From positions 2,463,501 through 2,527,500 of the forward strand of contig NC_015977.1 in assembly GCF_000225345.1 (NCBI RefSeq): a stretch of 64,000 bases of DNA, in the 5' to 3' direction. Positions within the stretch are counted from its first letter, which is position 1; the number at the start of each line of letters is the position of its first letter. The stretch comes from Roseburia hominis A2-183. GTDB lineage: Bacteria; Bacillota; Clostridia; Lachnospirales; Lachnospiraceae. Positions 8,151-17,115 of this stretch are shown piece by piece. Both the position numbers and the translations under genes were made by a program. The notes under the pieces were generated by a model. That model ran no database searches. It was not told the origin of the DNA and worked only from the letters and a program-made list of their open reading frames with translations.

Positions 8151-8654
8151 ATGATTGCACTTTCCCTACCGGAAATTAAAGATTTTATGAATAAACTGCT
8201 GTGTACGGACACGTTCGGGCACTTTCTTCTAAAGGAAGCCGTCATCTTGGGCAGCGTCACCTGGAGCTTAGACGGCACGATCCAGCCCGATTTTTATTCA
8301 TCAGATGAAGCCGATGCGCTCGGACTGACGGGACTTTCTTTTCTCCCGTTTGAACAGGTACGTCCGCAATGTTTTGACCTGATCAAGGGCAGACGCACTC
8401 CTTCTTATTTTAAATTTGTCTTTCTGCTCTCCCCGAAGAATCTGGAACGGACACTGCTTTCGACCCACAGTTCTTTTACCCCGGAGGACATTACGGGAAT
8501 GTTTATCAATCTGAAATTCCAGCAGAAAAAACTGCTCCTTACCACGGGCATTTCGTACCGGATTTTCTCCGTGGACAAGAGCCTCGATCAGGAGTGGGAT
8601 TCCCTTGTAAAGCGCTTTCTCACTGCGCATGAAATTAGTTTTGAAGAACTTTAA
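8151..8654 (+). CDS. conserved DUF5721-like protein
   Basis: 167 residues of unknown function, resembling the small DUF5721 family that is widespread in Lachnospiraceae (from memory of that family, not a search). No signal peptide or membrane segment; the protein is a mixed alpha/beta domain with LSFLPFEQVRPQCFDLIKG and the C-terminal LLLTTGISYRIFSVDKSLDQEWD. ATG 8151 is preceded by GGAGAAGACT. The upstream in-frame extension to 7998 overlaps the promoter and is not believed. It stands alone between apeB and the cold-shock gene. Confidence 0.6.
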   Translation: MIALSLPEIKDFMNKLLCTDTFGHFLLKEAVILGSVTWSLDGTIQPDFYSSDEADALGLTGLSFLPFEQVRPQCFDLIKGRRTPSYFKFVFLLSPKNLERTLLSTHSSFTPEDITGMFINLKFQQKKLLLTTGISYRIFSVDKSLDQEWDSLVKRFLTAHEISFEEL

Positions 8655-8699
8655 TTTATTACTTTACTTTTATAAATTCTTATGATATTGTACTAATAG

Positions 8700-8712
8700 C
8701 TGTAAGTTACAG
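8700..8712. promoter_or_regulatory. CTGTAA-G-TTACAG dyad in the cold-shock leader
   Basis: A perfect 6+1+6 palindrome lies about 30 bases before the cold-shock protein ATG. It may be a small leader hairpin or an operator. Confidence 0.35.
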
Positions 8713-8740
8713 TTAGTATTATTTTTGGAGGTACTTTTTG

Positions 8741-8941
8741 ATGAAAGGTACAGTAAAATGGTTCAACAACCAGAAGGGTTACGGATTCATTTCTGACGAG
8801 TCAGGCAACGATGTATTCGTACATTACTCAGGACTTAACATGGAAGGTTTCAAGTCTCTTGAAGAGGGCGCTTCCGTAGAGTTCGACGTTGTAGAAGGAT
8901 CCAAGGGACCGCAGGCAACCAACGTAACTGTAGTAAAATAA
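8741..8941 (+). CDS. cspA: cold-shock protein (CspA family)
   Basis: 66 residues, one cold-shock domain. [18 protein letters not shown] contains the RNP1 motif (KGYGFI) and DVFVHYS is RNP2. It binds single-stranded RNA and DNA and acts as an RNA chaperone. ATG 8741 follows GGAGGTACTTTTTG. Codon use is restricted to common codons, which suggests high expression. Transcription would end at the hairpin at 9050-9091. The symbol denotes the family; which paralogue this is cannot be told. Confidence 0.96.
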   Translation: MKGTVKWFNNQKGYGFISDESGNDVFVHYSGLNMEGFKSLEEGASVEFDVVEGSKGPQATNVTVVK

Positions 8942-9049
8942 TTACTGCAGGCGGTAAGCTTACCGCGTTAAATCACTAGTTTCATGTACCTTTTTCTTAA
9001 AATAGACTTGTTTTATTTGTTAGATTAAGATATTGCAAACAATGGATTT

Positions 9050-9091
9050 AAAAAGAGTCTGTCACAAGTTTTCTTGTGGCAGACTCTTTTT
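9050..9091. terminator. bidirectional terminator between cspA and the 2-hydroxyacid dehydrogenase gene
   Basis: AAAAAGAGTCTG.CACAAG pairs with CTTGTGGCAGACTCTTTTT through a 4-base loop. Flanking A and T runs make it work in both directions between the convergent genes. Confidence 0.9.
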
Positions 9092-9101
9092 GTATATGAA
9101 C

Positions 9102-10085
9102 TTAGCAGATCAGGTTAGGATTATCCTGTTTTTTCAGGCATTTCACCACATTGACAATACCGCTCTCCGCCATGCTTTTTACCGCTTCCTCTGTATAAAA
9201 CGCAATGTGCTGCGTCATCGTCACATTCGGGAACTGTCTCAGATACGCCATATTCCGGTTTGCAAGAATATCCGACCGGCGATCCATATGGTAGATTCCC
9301 TCCTCATGCTCGATCACATCCAGTCCCAGCGCACCGATCTTCCGCGTCTCGATTCCCTCGATGATGTCATCCACGCGCATCAACTCTCCTCTCGCGCAGT
9401 TGATCAGAATGACGCCGTCCTTCATCTGGTCGATCGCCTTTTTATCAATCATATAACGTGTCTGATTGGACAGTGGCGTGTGCAGTGAGATAATATCACT
9501 CTTCGCGTACAGTTCCTCCAGAGAACAGTATTCGATTCCAAGCGCCGGATCGGCATTCTGACGTCTGCTGTATGCCAGAATCCTGCAGCCGAACCCCTGC
9601 AGATTCTGTGCCACCTTCTGTCCGATTTTTCCCGTTCCGATGATACCGACGGTAAGATTACGAAGCTCCCTTCCGATCAGCCCGCCAAGCGAATAATCGT
9701 TGGCATTCCCGCGGAACAGTGCCTGCTTATAATTGCGAAGCGACATTAAAATCAGCATGACCGTATACTCGGCAACGCCGTCCGGATCGTAGTAGCCGTT
9801 GCAGACGTGAACGCCATTGCTCTTCGCCGCATTCATGTCAATATGGTCATACCCGATGGTACGTGTCGCAACGACGCGGATACGCCGCTTTGCAGTCTCC
9901 TCAATCAATGCGGCGTCCATCTTTGTATCTCCAAGAATCGTAATGCCGTCCGCTCCCTCGGCACGATCAATGTTGTCCTGTGTCATCGGCCCCTGCACCA
10001 GTGTAATCTCTATCTGCTCCTGCTGTGCTGCGGCAAGCAGGTAATCTTTTTCATCCGGTCTCACTTCATAAGCTGTGATTTTCAT
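9102..10085 (-). CDS. D-2-hydroxyacid dehydrogenase (D-lactate dehydrogenase-like)
   Basis: 327 residues. The NAD-binding Rossmann motif is VGIIGTGKIGQKVAQNL, and the catalytic residues follow the family order: Arg in INCARGELM, Glu in DVIEHEEG, and His in TMTQHIAFYT. The overall layout (ATRTIGYDHIDM early, VAEYTVMLIL before the Rossmann fold) resembles fermentative LdhA and VanH-type enzymes, so reduction of pyruvate to D-lactate is the likely reaction. ATG 10085 (MKITAYEV) follows GAGAGGATACCC; an upstream extension to 10103 is not preferred. A strong dyad at 10128-10144 sits in its leader, and a redox regulator such as Rex would make sense for this enzyme. Confidence 0.85.
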   Translation of the reverse strand: MKITAYEVRPDEKDYLLAAAQQEQIEITLVQGPMTQDNIDRAEGADGITILGDTKMDAALIEETAKRRIRVVATRTIGYDHIDMNAAKSNGVHVCNGYYDPDGVAEYTVMLILMSLRNYKQALFRGNANDYSLGGLIGRELRNLTVGIIGTGKIGQKVAQNLQGFGCRILAYSRRQNADPALGIEYCSLEELYAKSDIISLHTPLSNQTRYMIDKKAIDQMKDGVILINCARGELMRVDDIIEGIETRKIGALGLDVIEHEEGIYHMDRRSDILANRNMAYLRQFPNVTMTQHIAFYTEEAVKSMAESGIVNVVKCLKKQDNPNLIC

Positions 10086-10127
10086 GGGTATCCTCTCTTT
10101 CAAGCATTCTGCACTATTTTCTAAAAT

Positions 10128-10144
10128 GTGTTCACCGTGAACAC
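10128..10144. promoter_or_regulatory. perfect 17-bp dyad upstream of the dehydrogenase
   Basis: GTGTTCAC-C-GTGAACAC is an 8+1+8 palindrome 43-59 bases before the dehydrogenase ATG, downstream of an AT-rich possible -10 region. It looks like a repressor operator. Its match to the Rex consensus (TTGTTAAnnnnTTAACAA) is only partial, so the regulator is left open. Confidence 0.55.
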
Positions 10145-10243
10145 GTTGTTATAGAATTATCATAAATTGCTCCGGTCTGCAAGCCGATGCTTTAAAGGGA
10201 TGAATAATCCTTGTCATTTTTTTGTTTTTCCTTGCATAACAGA

Positions 10244-10256
10244 AAATATTGTGCCA
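10244..10256 (+). promoter_or_regulatory. AAATATTGTGCCA site upstream of the AraC gene
   Basis: This 13-base string occurs about 42 bases before the AraC-type gene at 10298 and again, on the minus strand, upstream of the GH2 gene (14447-14459). A shared site in front of the regulator and the nearby enzyme is a good candidate for its binding box. Confidence 0.45.
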
Positions 10257-10297
10257 AAATCAAAACAACAGACACTGACCCGGACAGGAGGTTCTTG

Positions 10298-11497
10298 ATG
10301 GAGCAGCCGATTTTATCTTTTCTTACCGCATATTTTTCTGACCTGCATATCCAGTGCAGACTGACCGACCGCAAACAGTTAGAACTGGCGGATCTGGATC
10401 TCGGACTGCGCAACAGTATCCTGATGCAGGAAGCCGATGCGCAAAAACAGGCGCCATTTCCATTTGTGCAGAACACCATCTATTTTATTGTAGATTATTA
10501 CGAGTGTAATTATTCTTTTTTCCGTCTGCCGGATAAAAGTGCCTTCCTGTTCGTCGGGCCTTTTCTCTGGAAAGAATTTGAGCGCTCCCAGATTCTGTCG
10601 CTTATAAACCGGCTGGATATTCCGGCTGAACTTTTTCCACAGCTGCAGGAATATTATCACGCCCTGCCGCTGATCGCGGACAAAGCCTCCATGACCGCCC
10701 TGCTGCGCCACGTCTATCAGACGCTGGATGCCGACGCGGATGTATCCGTACAGACCCTGCATTTGAAAGATCTCGAGACCAGAGAGTCCTTTTTGGAAAA
10801 GCACCAGTTTGTCGTACCGGAGGACCCGGTCTTAAGCATGCACCTTCTTGAAGAGCGCTACCATATCGAGGATGAGCTGCTCGACGCCATCTCTCACGGC
10901 AACAGCGCCCGTGCCCTCTCCTTCATGGAGGCTCTCGGAAACCTGCGCTTTGTCCCCCGCACGGAGGACGCACTCCGCAACCGCAAGAACCTGATTCTGA
11001 CCCTCAACACGCTGTTGCGGAGAAAAGCGTACGAAACGGGCGTCCACCCGTTTTATATCGACGCCGTCTCCGGCAACTTTGCGCGCATGATTGAGAGCAT
11101 CCAATCCGTGGAAGAAATCAACGATCTCATATCCTACATGGTTCAAAGTTACTGTCAGCTCGTGGAACAGCGAAGCATGAGTTCGTATTCCGATCCGATC
11201 CGCCAGATTCTCGTCACCATAGACGCCTCACTGGCCGGGGACTTAAGCCTGAAACGTTTTGCCAGCGAACTGTTTTTGAATACAAGCTACCTGTCCACGC
11301 TGTTCAAAAAGGAAGTCGGCATGACCCTGACGGACTACGTCAACGCAAACCGTATCGAATACGCCAAGAAGCTGCTACGCAGTACCCTCCTGCCGGTGCA
11401 GGATGTTGCGGCAGCCTGCGGCATCCCCGACGTCCACTATTTCACACGGCTCTTCCGCCGCATCACGGGCATGACACCACGCGAGTGGAGACGCTAA
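10298..11497 (+). CDS. AraC family transcriptional regulator
   Basis: 399 residues. The N-terminal two thirds is a sensory region (FPFVQNTIYFIVDYYECNYSFFRLP, FLFVGPFLW) resembling sensor domains of Lachnospiraceae AraC proteins. The C-terminal 100 residues are two helix-turn-helices: LSLKRFASELFLNTSYLSTLFKKEVGMTLTDYVN and VQDVAAACGIPDVHYFTRLFRRITGMTPREWRR. ATG 10298 follows GGAGG-TTCTTG; the upstream in-frame start at 10211 lies in the promoter region. The GH2 gene, convergent across the giant hairpin, is its likely target because both share a 13-base upstream site. The stop codon touches the hairpin. Confidence 0.85.
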   Translation: MEQPILSFLTAYFSDLHIQCRLTDRKQLELADLDLGLRNSILMQEADAQKQAPFPFVQNTIYFIVDYYECNYSFFRLPDKSAFLFVGPFLWKEFERSQILSLINRLDIPAELFPQLQEYYHALPLIADKASMTALLRHVYQTLDADADVSVQTLHLKDLETRESFLEKHQFVVPEDPVLSMHLLEERYHIEDELLDAISHGNSARALSFMEALGNLRFVPRTEDALRNRKNLILTLNTLLRRKAYETGVHPFYIDAVSGNFARMIESIQSVEEINDLISYMVQSYCQLVEQRSMSSYSDPIRQILVTIDASLAGDLSLKRFASELFLNTSYLSTLFKKEVGMTLTDYVNANRIEYAKKLLRSTLLPVQDVAAACGIPDVHYFTRLFRRITGMTPREWRR

Positions 11498-12070
11498 AAG
11501 ACCGGGCATGGAATGTGGCAGGCATGGATTTTGCAAATATACTGTATCTGCCTGTTCCGGACTGCCAACCGGCGGCGGGAATCCGAAACGCAAAATGGGG
11601 TATTTCTAATCTATACCGCGTTTGGTATCTCCGATGATCCGTGTTTTTCCAAGCTTTGAACACTCCGCGGAGAGTGTCCGCAATCCGCAGACAATTTTAG
11701 GACTTTTGTGCAGCGCTTGTCTGCGCTTCTGAATAAAACATAACCGCGCGAAGCCGATGTTTGAATTGGCATCTGCCTTATTTTCAATAGCAGATGCCAA
11801 CGAGTTTCGGTTCGCGCGGTTTTATATTGTCTGTGAAGAAGCGTTGCTAGCGCTGCTAAAAAGTCCGCCCATTGTCTGCGGTTGTCGGACATCTTTCGCG
11901 GATTGTCAAAACGTGGAAAGACACGGAATCCGATACCAAACGCGGCATAGAAGAAATGCTCCCAATTTGCTTCAAAGGATTCCCGCCGCCGGTTGGCAGT
12001 CCGGAACCGTGCAGGTACAGATTTTTTTAAATCTCTGCCCACCACATTCCATGCCCCGGTCTTTTAAGCT
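11496..12070. repeat. giant imperfect inverted repeat, copy 1 (about 570 bp)
   Basis: The whole space between the convergent AraC and GH2 genes is one hairpin. The outer ends AAAAGACCGGGCATGGAATG and the complement of CATTCCATGCCCCGGTCTTT pair. Next come TTCCGGACTGCCAACCGGCG, CCGCGTTTGGTATC, CCGTGT.TTTCCA, GCAGACAAT, GCAGCGCT..CGCTTCT, ACCGCGCGAA and TTGGCATCTGC, each met by its complement at the mirror position. The loop is about 11783 (TTATTTTCAAT). Small internal loops interrupt the stem. The inner 330 bases match copy 2 (47822-48177). It may act as a terminator for both genes. No open reading frame in it looks real. Confidence 0.9.
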
Positions 12071-12076
12071 TCTATC

Positions 12077-14350
12077 TTAGTCTACTCTCTTAATCTTATT
12101 GAGCTGTGCGTTGAGTCCGAGAAGATCTTCTTTCTTCCACTCAACCTTCGGTCCTGCCGCACCCATCAGGTTGATCATACGGATGACCGTAAATCCGCCC
12201 AGCATTTCCAGCATCTTCGGGTTCGCCATTGCTCCTGCTGCAGGATTTCCGTCATTTTTTTCATTACCCTGACTCATTCCCGCTGCAACTTTTGACATCA
12301 GTCCCATGAAGAGTGCTTTTCCCTCTTCGGACTTCATGATATCAGAAAGTCTGTCATTCAGTGAATAATATCCTTCCGGCTCTGTGATGTCGAACCAGTT
12401 GAGGATTGCGCCGCTCTCTTTCAGGCTGTACTCCTCGTTGAAGGTATCCACCTTGCGGATGTGGCTCTCATCCTTATACGCTCCGGCAACAGCCACCAGT
12501 GTGGATTCTCCGACATTCGGTACCTCAAAGTGGAAGAAATGATCCTCCGCCTGAAGCTTTCCTGCACTCTTGCCGTTGACAAACAGCTCTACCTCCGGCA
12601 GATTGGAGTATACAGTTACCTTCGTGGTATCTTCCACGCGGTCTACATAGCGTTTTCCGCACAGATGTACGAACGGCTCATCAGACAGCCATGCCTTGTA
12701 TGCATAGAAGGAATCTTTCTTGTACTTGCGGTCGAAAGTTACCAGTCCCTTGTGGTTCTGACCGTTCTCACCGCCCTCGTTTCTCGCATCTGCACCGAAA
12801 TCGAACATGTTCCATACATGCGTTGCCCAGATATACTTTCTGGTGAAGAGCTGCTTGATCATCTCCTCATGATAGTATGCCTGATACTCCTCGGTGTAAT
12901 CGCCCTGCTTCGGATCAGAGGTATGCCAGTTCAGCGCCTCGCATCCGTACTCGCTCATTCCAAGCGGGATATTCGGGAACTCTTTGTGGAAGTTGTCCAT
13001 CCACGGTCCGTTCATGGATACGTCTCCGCCGTACCATCCGAAGTAATGGTTGTAAGAGATCACATCCGGAATCTGGATGTACGGATCGTGAATATCACAC
13101 ATGGATACCACCGCGATCGTGGTCAGTCTCGTGTGATCCATCTCATGAACCATGTCATTTAAGATTCTGTGGTTCTCAAGCAGATCCTCATCCGAGCTTC
13201 CTGCCATCGTGATCTCGTTGGAAAGCCCCCAAACCACGATACTCGGGTGATTGTAATTCTGAACAACCAGCTCTTTCATCTGGGAAATGGTATTCTCACG
13301 TCCGTTCGGCATGTGAGAGGAAATGTACGGAATCTCAGCCCAGATTACAAGACCTCTCTCATCGCACAGATCGTAAAAATACTGATCGTGCTGGTAGTGA
13401 GCCAGGCGGATCGTTGTAGCACCGAGCTCGCAGATTAAGTCAATATCCTCTCTGTGATGCTCCGGAAGCAGCGCATTACCGATTCCCCATCTGTCCTGAT
13501 GACGGGATACACCGCGCAGCGGATATTCCTCTCCGTTTAAGATAAATCCTCTCTCCGGATCAATCTCAAAGGTACGGCATCCGAAACGTGTGCTTACCGC
13601 ATCAACGGTCTCCTCTCCGGATACAAGAGCCACCTCTGCGGTGTACAGATACGGATCTTTCTTTCCGTTCCACAGATGAACTGCCGGAATGGAAAGTACA
13701 GCCTTTGTCTCGCCGGCTGCGGTCTCTGTCTTTGCAACCTCTTTGCCCTCTGCATCTTTTACGGTATATACAAGCTTCTGGTCTGCAGCTGCATTCGTCA
13801 GGAATACCTCTACCTCCACGCTGGCATCCGCGCCCTTGATCTCCGGTGTCACCTTAATGCCAGGTCCGCCGTAGTAGTCCAGATCAAAATGGGACTTATT
13901 TACCGCAATGATATTGACGTCACGGTAAAGTCCGCCGTAGAATGTGAAATCTGCATTCTGCGGATATACTCTGTCGTTTACGCCATTCTCCACAGCGATC
14001 ACAATCAGGTTCTCTTCTTCTGTGAGCTCTTTTGTGATGTCTACACGCCAGGTGGAATATCCTCCGTCGTGATGTACCACTGCCTTGCCGTTCACATAGA
14101 CGTCTGCGGAAGCGTTTGCTCCTCTTAACTCCAGATAATAGCAGTCTGCCTCCGGCAGTTCGCTCTTCTTTAACTGTTTTGCATAATAACAGGTTCCGCG
14201 GTAATAATCGTTGCCGCCGTCCTGTCCGTCAATCTCATTCCAGGAATGTGGAAGTGTTACCCAGTACCACTTCTCTGGCATCTCCTTCGGCACTTCTGTG
14301 GCTTCCTTGGTAAATGCCCATTTCGTATTAAAATTGATTACTTCTCTCAT
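12077..14350 (-). CDS. GH2 family glycoside hydrolase (beta-galactosidase-like)
   Basis: 757 residues, cytoplasmic (no signal peptide). A jelly-roll sugar-binding domain (residues about 1-175, YRGTCYYAKQL, LELRGANASADVYVNGK), an immunoglobulin-like domain, and a TIM barrel whose acid/base Glu is in VVWGLSNE (about 379) and nucleophile Glu in SEYGCEA (about 467). The C-terminal 90 residues are helical with a low-complexity stretch and are not part of the usual core. The fold fits beta-galactosidase or a related GH2 activity; beta-mannosidase or glucuronidase cannot be excluded. ATG 14350 follows GGAGGG. Probably regulated by the AraC protein at 10298. Confidence 0.85.
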   Translation of the reverse strand: MREVINFNTKWAFTKEATEVPKEMPEKWYWVTLPHSWNEIDGQDGGNDYYRGTCYYAKQLKKSELPEADCYYLELRGANASADVYVNGKAVVHHDGGYSTWRVDITKELTEEENLIVIAVENGVNDRVYPQNADFTFYGGLYRDVNIIAVNKSHFDLDYYGGPGIKVTPEIKGADASVEVEVFLTNAAADQKLVYTVKDAEGKEVAKTETAAGETKAVLSIPAVHLWNGKKDPYLYTAEVALVSGEETVDAVSTRFGCRTFEIDPERGFILNGEEYPLRGVSRHQDRWGIGNALLPEHHREDIDLICELGATTIRLAHYQHDQYFYDLCDERGLVIWAEIPYISSHMPNGRENTISQMKELVVQNYNHPSIVVWGLSNEITMAGSSDEDLLENHRILNDMVHEMDHTRLTTIAVVSMCDIHDPYIQIPDVISYNHYFGWYGGDVSMNGPWMDNFHKEFPNIPLGMSEYGCEALNWHTSDPKQGDYTEEYQAYYHEEMIKQLFTRKYIWATHVWNMFDFGADARNEGGENGQNHKGLVTFDRKYKKDSFYAYKAWLSDEPFVHLCGKRYVDRVEDTTKVTVYSNLPEVELFVNGKSAGKLQAEDHFFHFEVPNVGESTLVAVAGAYKDESHIRKVDTFNEEYSLKESGAILNWFDITEPEGYYSLNDRLSDIMKSEEGKALFMGLMSKVAAGMSQGNEKNDGNPAAGAMANPKMLEMLGGFTVIRMINLMGAAGPKVEWKKEDLLGLNAQLNKIKRVD

Positions 14351-14446
14351 GTGTCGCATCCCTCCATAAAAAGTATCGTCAACATTCATCTGTCTGCATC
14401 GTAACACAGAACCGCACTTTTTTCTTTAGATAGTTTTTGGCAAAAA

Positions 14447-14459
14447 TGGCACAATATTT
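14447..14459 (-). promoter_or_regulatory. AAATATTGTGCCA site and promoter region of GH2
   Basis: On the minus strand the 13-base string shared with the AraC leader overlaps a possible -35 (TTGTGC), which is followed after 16 bases by TATCTA. This places a candidate regulator site on the GH2 promoter, about 100 bases before the ATG. Confidence 0.45.
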
Positions 14460-14489
14460 AGCATTCTACCTTTATTTTGAAAAACAAGT

Positions 14490-15641
14490 TCAATTCTTTG
14501 CCTGATATTTCAGGATCAATACGGAAAAAACCAGAATGCCCACGCACGGAATCAGATTGCAGAACATTCCGGTCACAAGCCCCACACGATCAGCAATCAC
14601 ACCGATCAGCCACGGCATCACGATCGCGCCAATCCCTGCCACCGGCAGCATCACACCGAGACTCGTTGCATTCATCTCCCTGCCGGCTCCCGCCACGGCG
14701 ATCGGATTGACCCCTGCCATGGCGAATGCAAAGGCGAACAGCATGGCGATGGCTCCCGTCGGATGCTGCATGTATACAAGCCCGCAGTACAGCACGCTGC
14801 AGCAGCCGCCCATCCACGCAAGCGTGCGAAAAATATGATGCACCGGAAAAACGAACGCGATCAGAAGTCTGGCGATCAGAGTCGCCCCCCACATCACCGT
14901 TACCGTGTATGCCGCAAAGGAACCCGAGAGGATTCCCATGTCTTTATAGTATGTCACGAGCCATCCCGTCACACTCGTCTCCGCCGCATTCTGGCAGAAT
15001 AAAAGTCCGGTAATCAGCCAGAATTTCGGATCCTTCAAAAATGCAAACGAGATCTTTCCCCGTTCGCCGTTCTTCTCTTTGACCGCGCCCGGAAGTCCCG
15101 CCGTCAAAAATATCATCCACAAAAGCAGCCCCGTCACCGCCACTCCCACCATCGGCAGAGTGTCGTTGATTTCAAGAAGCGACGCCGCAAGAAACGGACA
15201 CAGCAGCGCACCACTCGCATAGCAGGCATGTAGTATGTTCATGCCGCGTGTGCGATCGGCACTATTGTCTTTTACAAGGATTGTGCAATTATTGAGTGCC
15301 CCTCCCTTTGCAAATCCGACCAACAGAAATGCCGCCATCAACACGGCCGGCATTCCAGTCACCGCCATCAGAAAGTACCCTAGGAAATAACCGCTGCAGA
15401 GAAGAAGCACTGTATTCTTCACTCCGATTTTCTGCGGCAGAATACCCGCCGCAAAGGACGCCGCCATATTTCCAATGCTCATCAGTCCGAGCATCGTACC
15501 CGTCATGCCATAGTCAAATTCATATTTTCCCTGCAGAATACTTACAATAATCCCGCTCGATATTGCGCAGATACCGCTCAAAAAGAATGTAATATAGCCG
15601 GTGTTGCGCCATCTTCTGCCCCAGTCCGTTGTATGATTCAT
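14490..15641 (-). CDS. MFS transporter, sugar/H+ symporter-like
   Basis: 383 residues with about 12 membrane segments, a major facilitator. The loop after segment 2 reads AAGILPQKIGVKNTVLL and the mid-protein segment FLLVGFAKGGALNNCTILVKDNSADRTRG resembles the FucP/GlcP-like group. The substrate is unknown; the downstream GH2 gene suggests a glycoside. ATG 15641 (MNHTTDWGRRW) follows AAGG-TACAG. A strong 13-bp hairpin lies just upstream (15666-15696), so the gene probably has its own transcription start or depends on read-through from the chemoreceptor gene. Confidence 0.75.
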   Translation of the reverse strand: MNHTTDWGRRWRNTGYITFFLSGICAISSGIIVSILQGKYEFDYGMTGTMLGLMSIGNMAASFAAGILPQKIGVKNTVLLLCSGYFLGYFLMAVTGMPAVLMAAFLLVGFAKGGALNNCTILVKDNSADRTRGMNILHACYASGALLCPFLAASLLEINDTLPMVGVAVTGLLLWMIFLTAGLPGAVKEKNGERGKISFAFLKDPKFWLITGLLFCQNAAETSVTGWLVTYYKDMGILSGSFAAYTVTVMWGATLIARLLIAFVFPVHHIFRTLAWMGGCCSVLYCGLVYMQHPTGAIAMLFAFAFAMAGVNPIAVAGAGREMNATSLGVMLPVAGIGAIVMPWLIGVIADRVGLVTGMFCNLIPCVGILVFSVLILKYQAKN

Positions 15642-15665
15642 CTGTACCTTCTCCCCTATAACCAC

Positions 15666-15696
15666 TTACAGAGAGCCGCAATACGGCTCTCTGTAA
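15666..15696. terminator. 13-bp perfect hairpin between chemoreceptor and MFS genes
   Basis: TTACAGAGAGCCG-CAATA-CGGCTCTCTGTAA. Stem strength is terminator-like, but no T-run follows on the minus strand. It could be a weak terminator, an mRNA-stabilising stem or a processing site. Confidence 0.55.
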
Positions 15697-15724
15697 CAAT
15701 ACTTCCTGTGTTCCTGCTAAATGT

Positions 15725-17035
15725 TTATCTGTTTTTACCCGCACCGAACTTGTCGAGAATCGAACCGTCCGAAAACTTACGGATGTATCCAATCAGCTCG
15801 TCCGATACGCTGACGATGTGCGCTTTTACGCCATCGCACTCCTTCACCACGCCGCGGAGACGTCCCATATTATCTGTGGTGACCTCTGCGCTCTTCGCAT
15901 TCTCATCTGCCGAAGCCGTAAGGGAAGTGACCCCGTTCTCAATGACGCTCTTGTGATTCTCAAGATCGCCGACCTCCGTGCCGATTCCGCCGATAGCATC
16001 TCCGACCTGTTCGATTTCTCGGTTCAATGATTTGAAGATCTCCTCCGTGTCATGAATCTTCTCATTCTGTCTGGAAAATGCCTCCGATACCTGCTCGGTA
16101 ATCTGAACGCTGTTGCTTGAATTATCCAGCAGGACATTCACGACATGGTTAATCTGCTCTGTGGACTCTCTGGACTGATCCGCCAGTGTCCGGATCTCCT
16201 CCGCGACCACAGCGAATCCCTTACCGTGCTCCCCTGCTCTGGCAGCCTCGATGCTCGCATTAAGGGCCAGAAGGTTGGTCTGGCTTGAAATTCCCGCAAT
16301 GATCTCAGTCGCCGTCCGGATCTGCTGCGCGGACTGATTCGTCAGATCTGTCTGCTTTCTGACATTCTCGATCGCAACGCCGCTCTCCTCACTGATGGCA
16401 ATCAGCTCCTGCATAATCTGCTCCGCCGAACGGTTATATTCACGCATGGCCTGCGCACTCTTCGTCAGATCCTCAATATTGGAAGAAATATGATCGATCG
16501 ACACGCTGATCGCGTCCACCTTTTCCTTCATATCCGCCGTCTCAGACGCCTGGGACACCGTATTGCCGGTGATCGTATCGACAGCATCTGCCGTCTGATC
16601 CATCGACTCCGACATTTCCGAGAAAATCTGCTGGAAATCACCGGATACCCCTTCGAGCTCATCCACAGCCTTGCGGATTCCTCCAAGCACCAGCTCAATC
16701 GATGAAACGGACGTCTCGATGGAACGCACCATCTCCCCGATGCCGTCTTCACGGTCGGCAAGCTTTTTTGCCTTTTCCGCAACTTTTGTATTCTCCGATA
16801 CCTTTCCGTTAATCACGGACCGGATCTGATCCAGAATCGACTTGATCACCATGAAGATTCCGCCGAACACGGCAGCCACGATCACGCAGATCAGAATCAT
16901 CGCCATGACTGTTCCGATCACTCCGCTTTCCAATAATTTTAAAATGATCAGAAACGCCACCAGCACAATGGCAAGAAAGCCGGCAAGCGGTGCCATCACT
17001 TTCCCCCACATCTCATTTTTCTTCGTATCTTCCAC
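15725..17035 (-). CDS. methyl-accepting chemotaxis protein lacking a ligand-binding domain
   Basis: 436 residues. Two membrane segments near the N terminus (about residues 15-35 and 40-65) are separated by only a few residues, so there is no extracellular sensor. A short HAMP-like stretch ([11 protein letters not shown]) follows, then a long coiled coil with the conserved hairpin tip [39 protein letters not shown]. It would signal to CheA/CheW. GTG start at 17035 after GGAGGGATTTGC. The gene has its own promoter (TTTGTA, 17 bases, TACAAT). It implies a motile organism; whether it reports on sugar uptake is unknown. Confidence 0.9.
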   Translation of the reverse strand: MEDTKKNEMWGKVMAPLAGFLAIVLVAFLIILKLLESGVIGTVMAMILICVIVAAVFGGIFMVIKSILDQIRSVINGKVSENTKVAEKAKKLADREDGIGEMVRSIETSVSSIELVLGGIRKAVDELEGVSGDFQQIFSEMSESMDQTADAVDTITGNTVSQASETADMKEKVDAISVSIDHISSNIEDLTKSAQAMREYNRSAEQIMQELIAISEESGVAIENVRKQTDLTNQSAQQIRTATEIIAGISSQTNLLALNASIEAARAGEHGKGFAVVAEEIRTLADQSRESTEQINHVVNVLLDNSSNSVQITEQVSEAFSRQNEKIHDTEEIFKSLNREIEQVGDAIGGIGTEVGDLENHKSVIENGVTSLTASADENAKSAEVTTDNMGRLRGVVKECDGVKAHIVSVSDELIGYIRKFSDGSILDKFGAGKNR

Positions 17036-17080
17036 GCAAATCCCTCCGCTTTCGTATGGTAATGTATAACACTTGCCTTC

Positions 17081-17109
17081 ATTGTACCATAATTACCGCA
17101 AAATACAAA
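17081..17109 (-). promoter_or_regulatory. promoter of the chemoreceptor gene
   Basis: Minus strand: -35 TTTGTA (complement of 17104-17109), 17 bases, -10 TACAAT (complement of 17081-17086), about 46 bases before the GTG start. It is of sigma-A type; no flagellar sigma-D consensus was seen. Confidence 0.5.
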
Positions 17110-17115
17110 CAGCTT

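Noticed and set aside
11611..12045. 144-residue minus-strand frame inside the hairpin
   Set aside because: It is made of the inverted repeat, has no ribosome binding site and is not kept in copy 2.
11496..12070. Giant hairpin as an insertion sequence, CRISPR array or rRNA fragment
   Set aside because: No transposase, no regular spaced repeats and no rRNA motif; the only regularity is the two mirrored arms.
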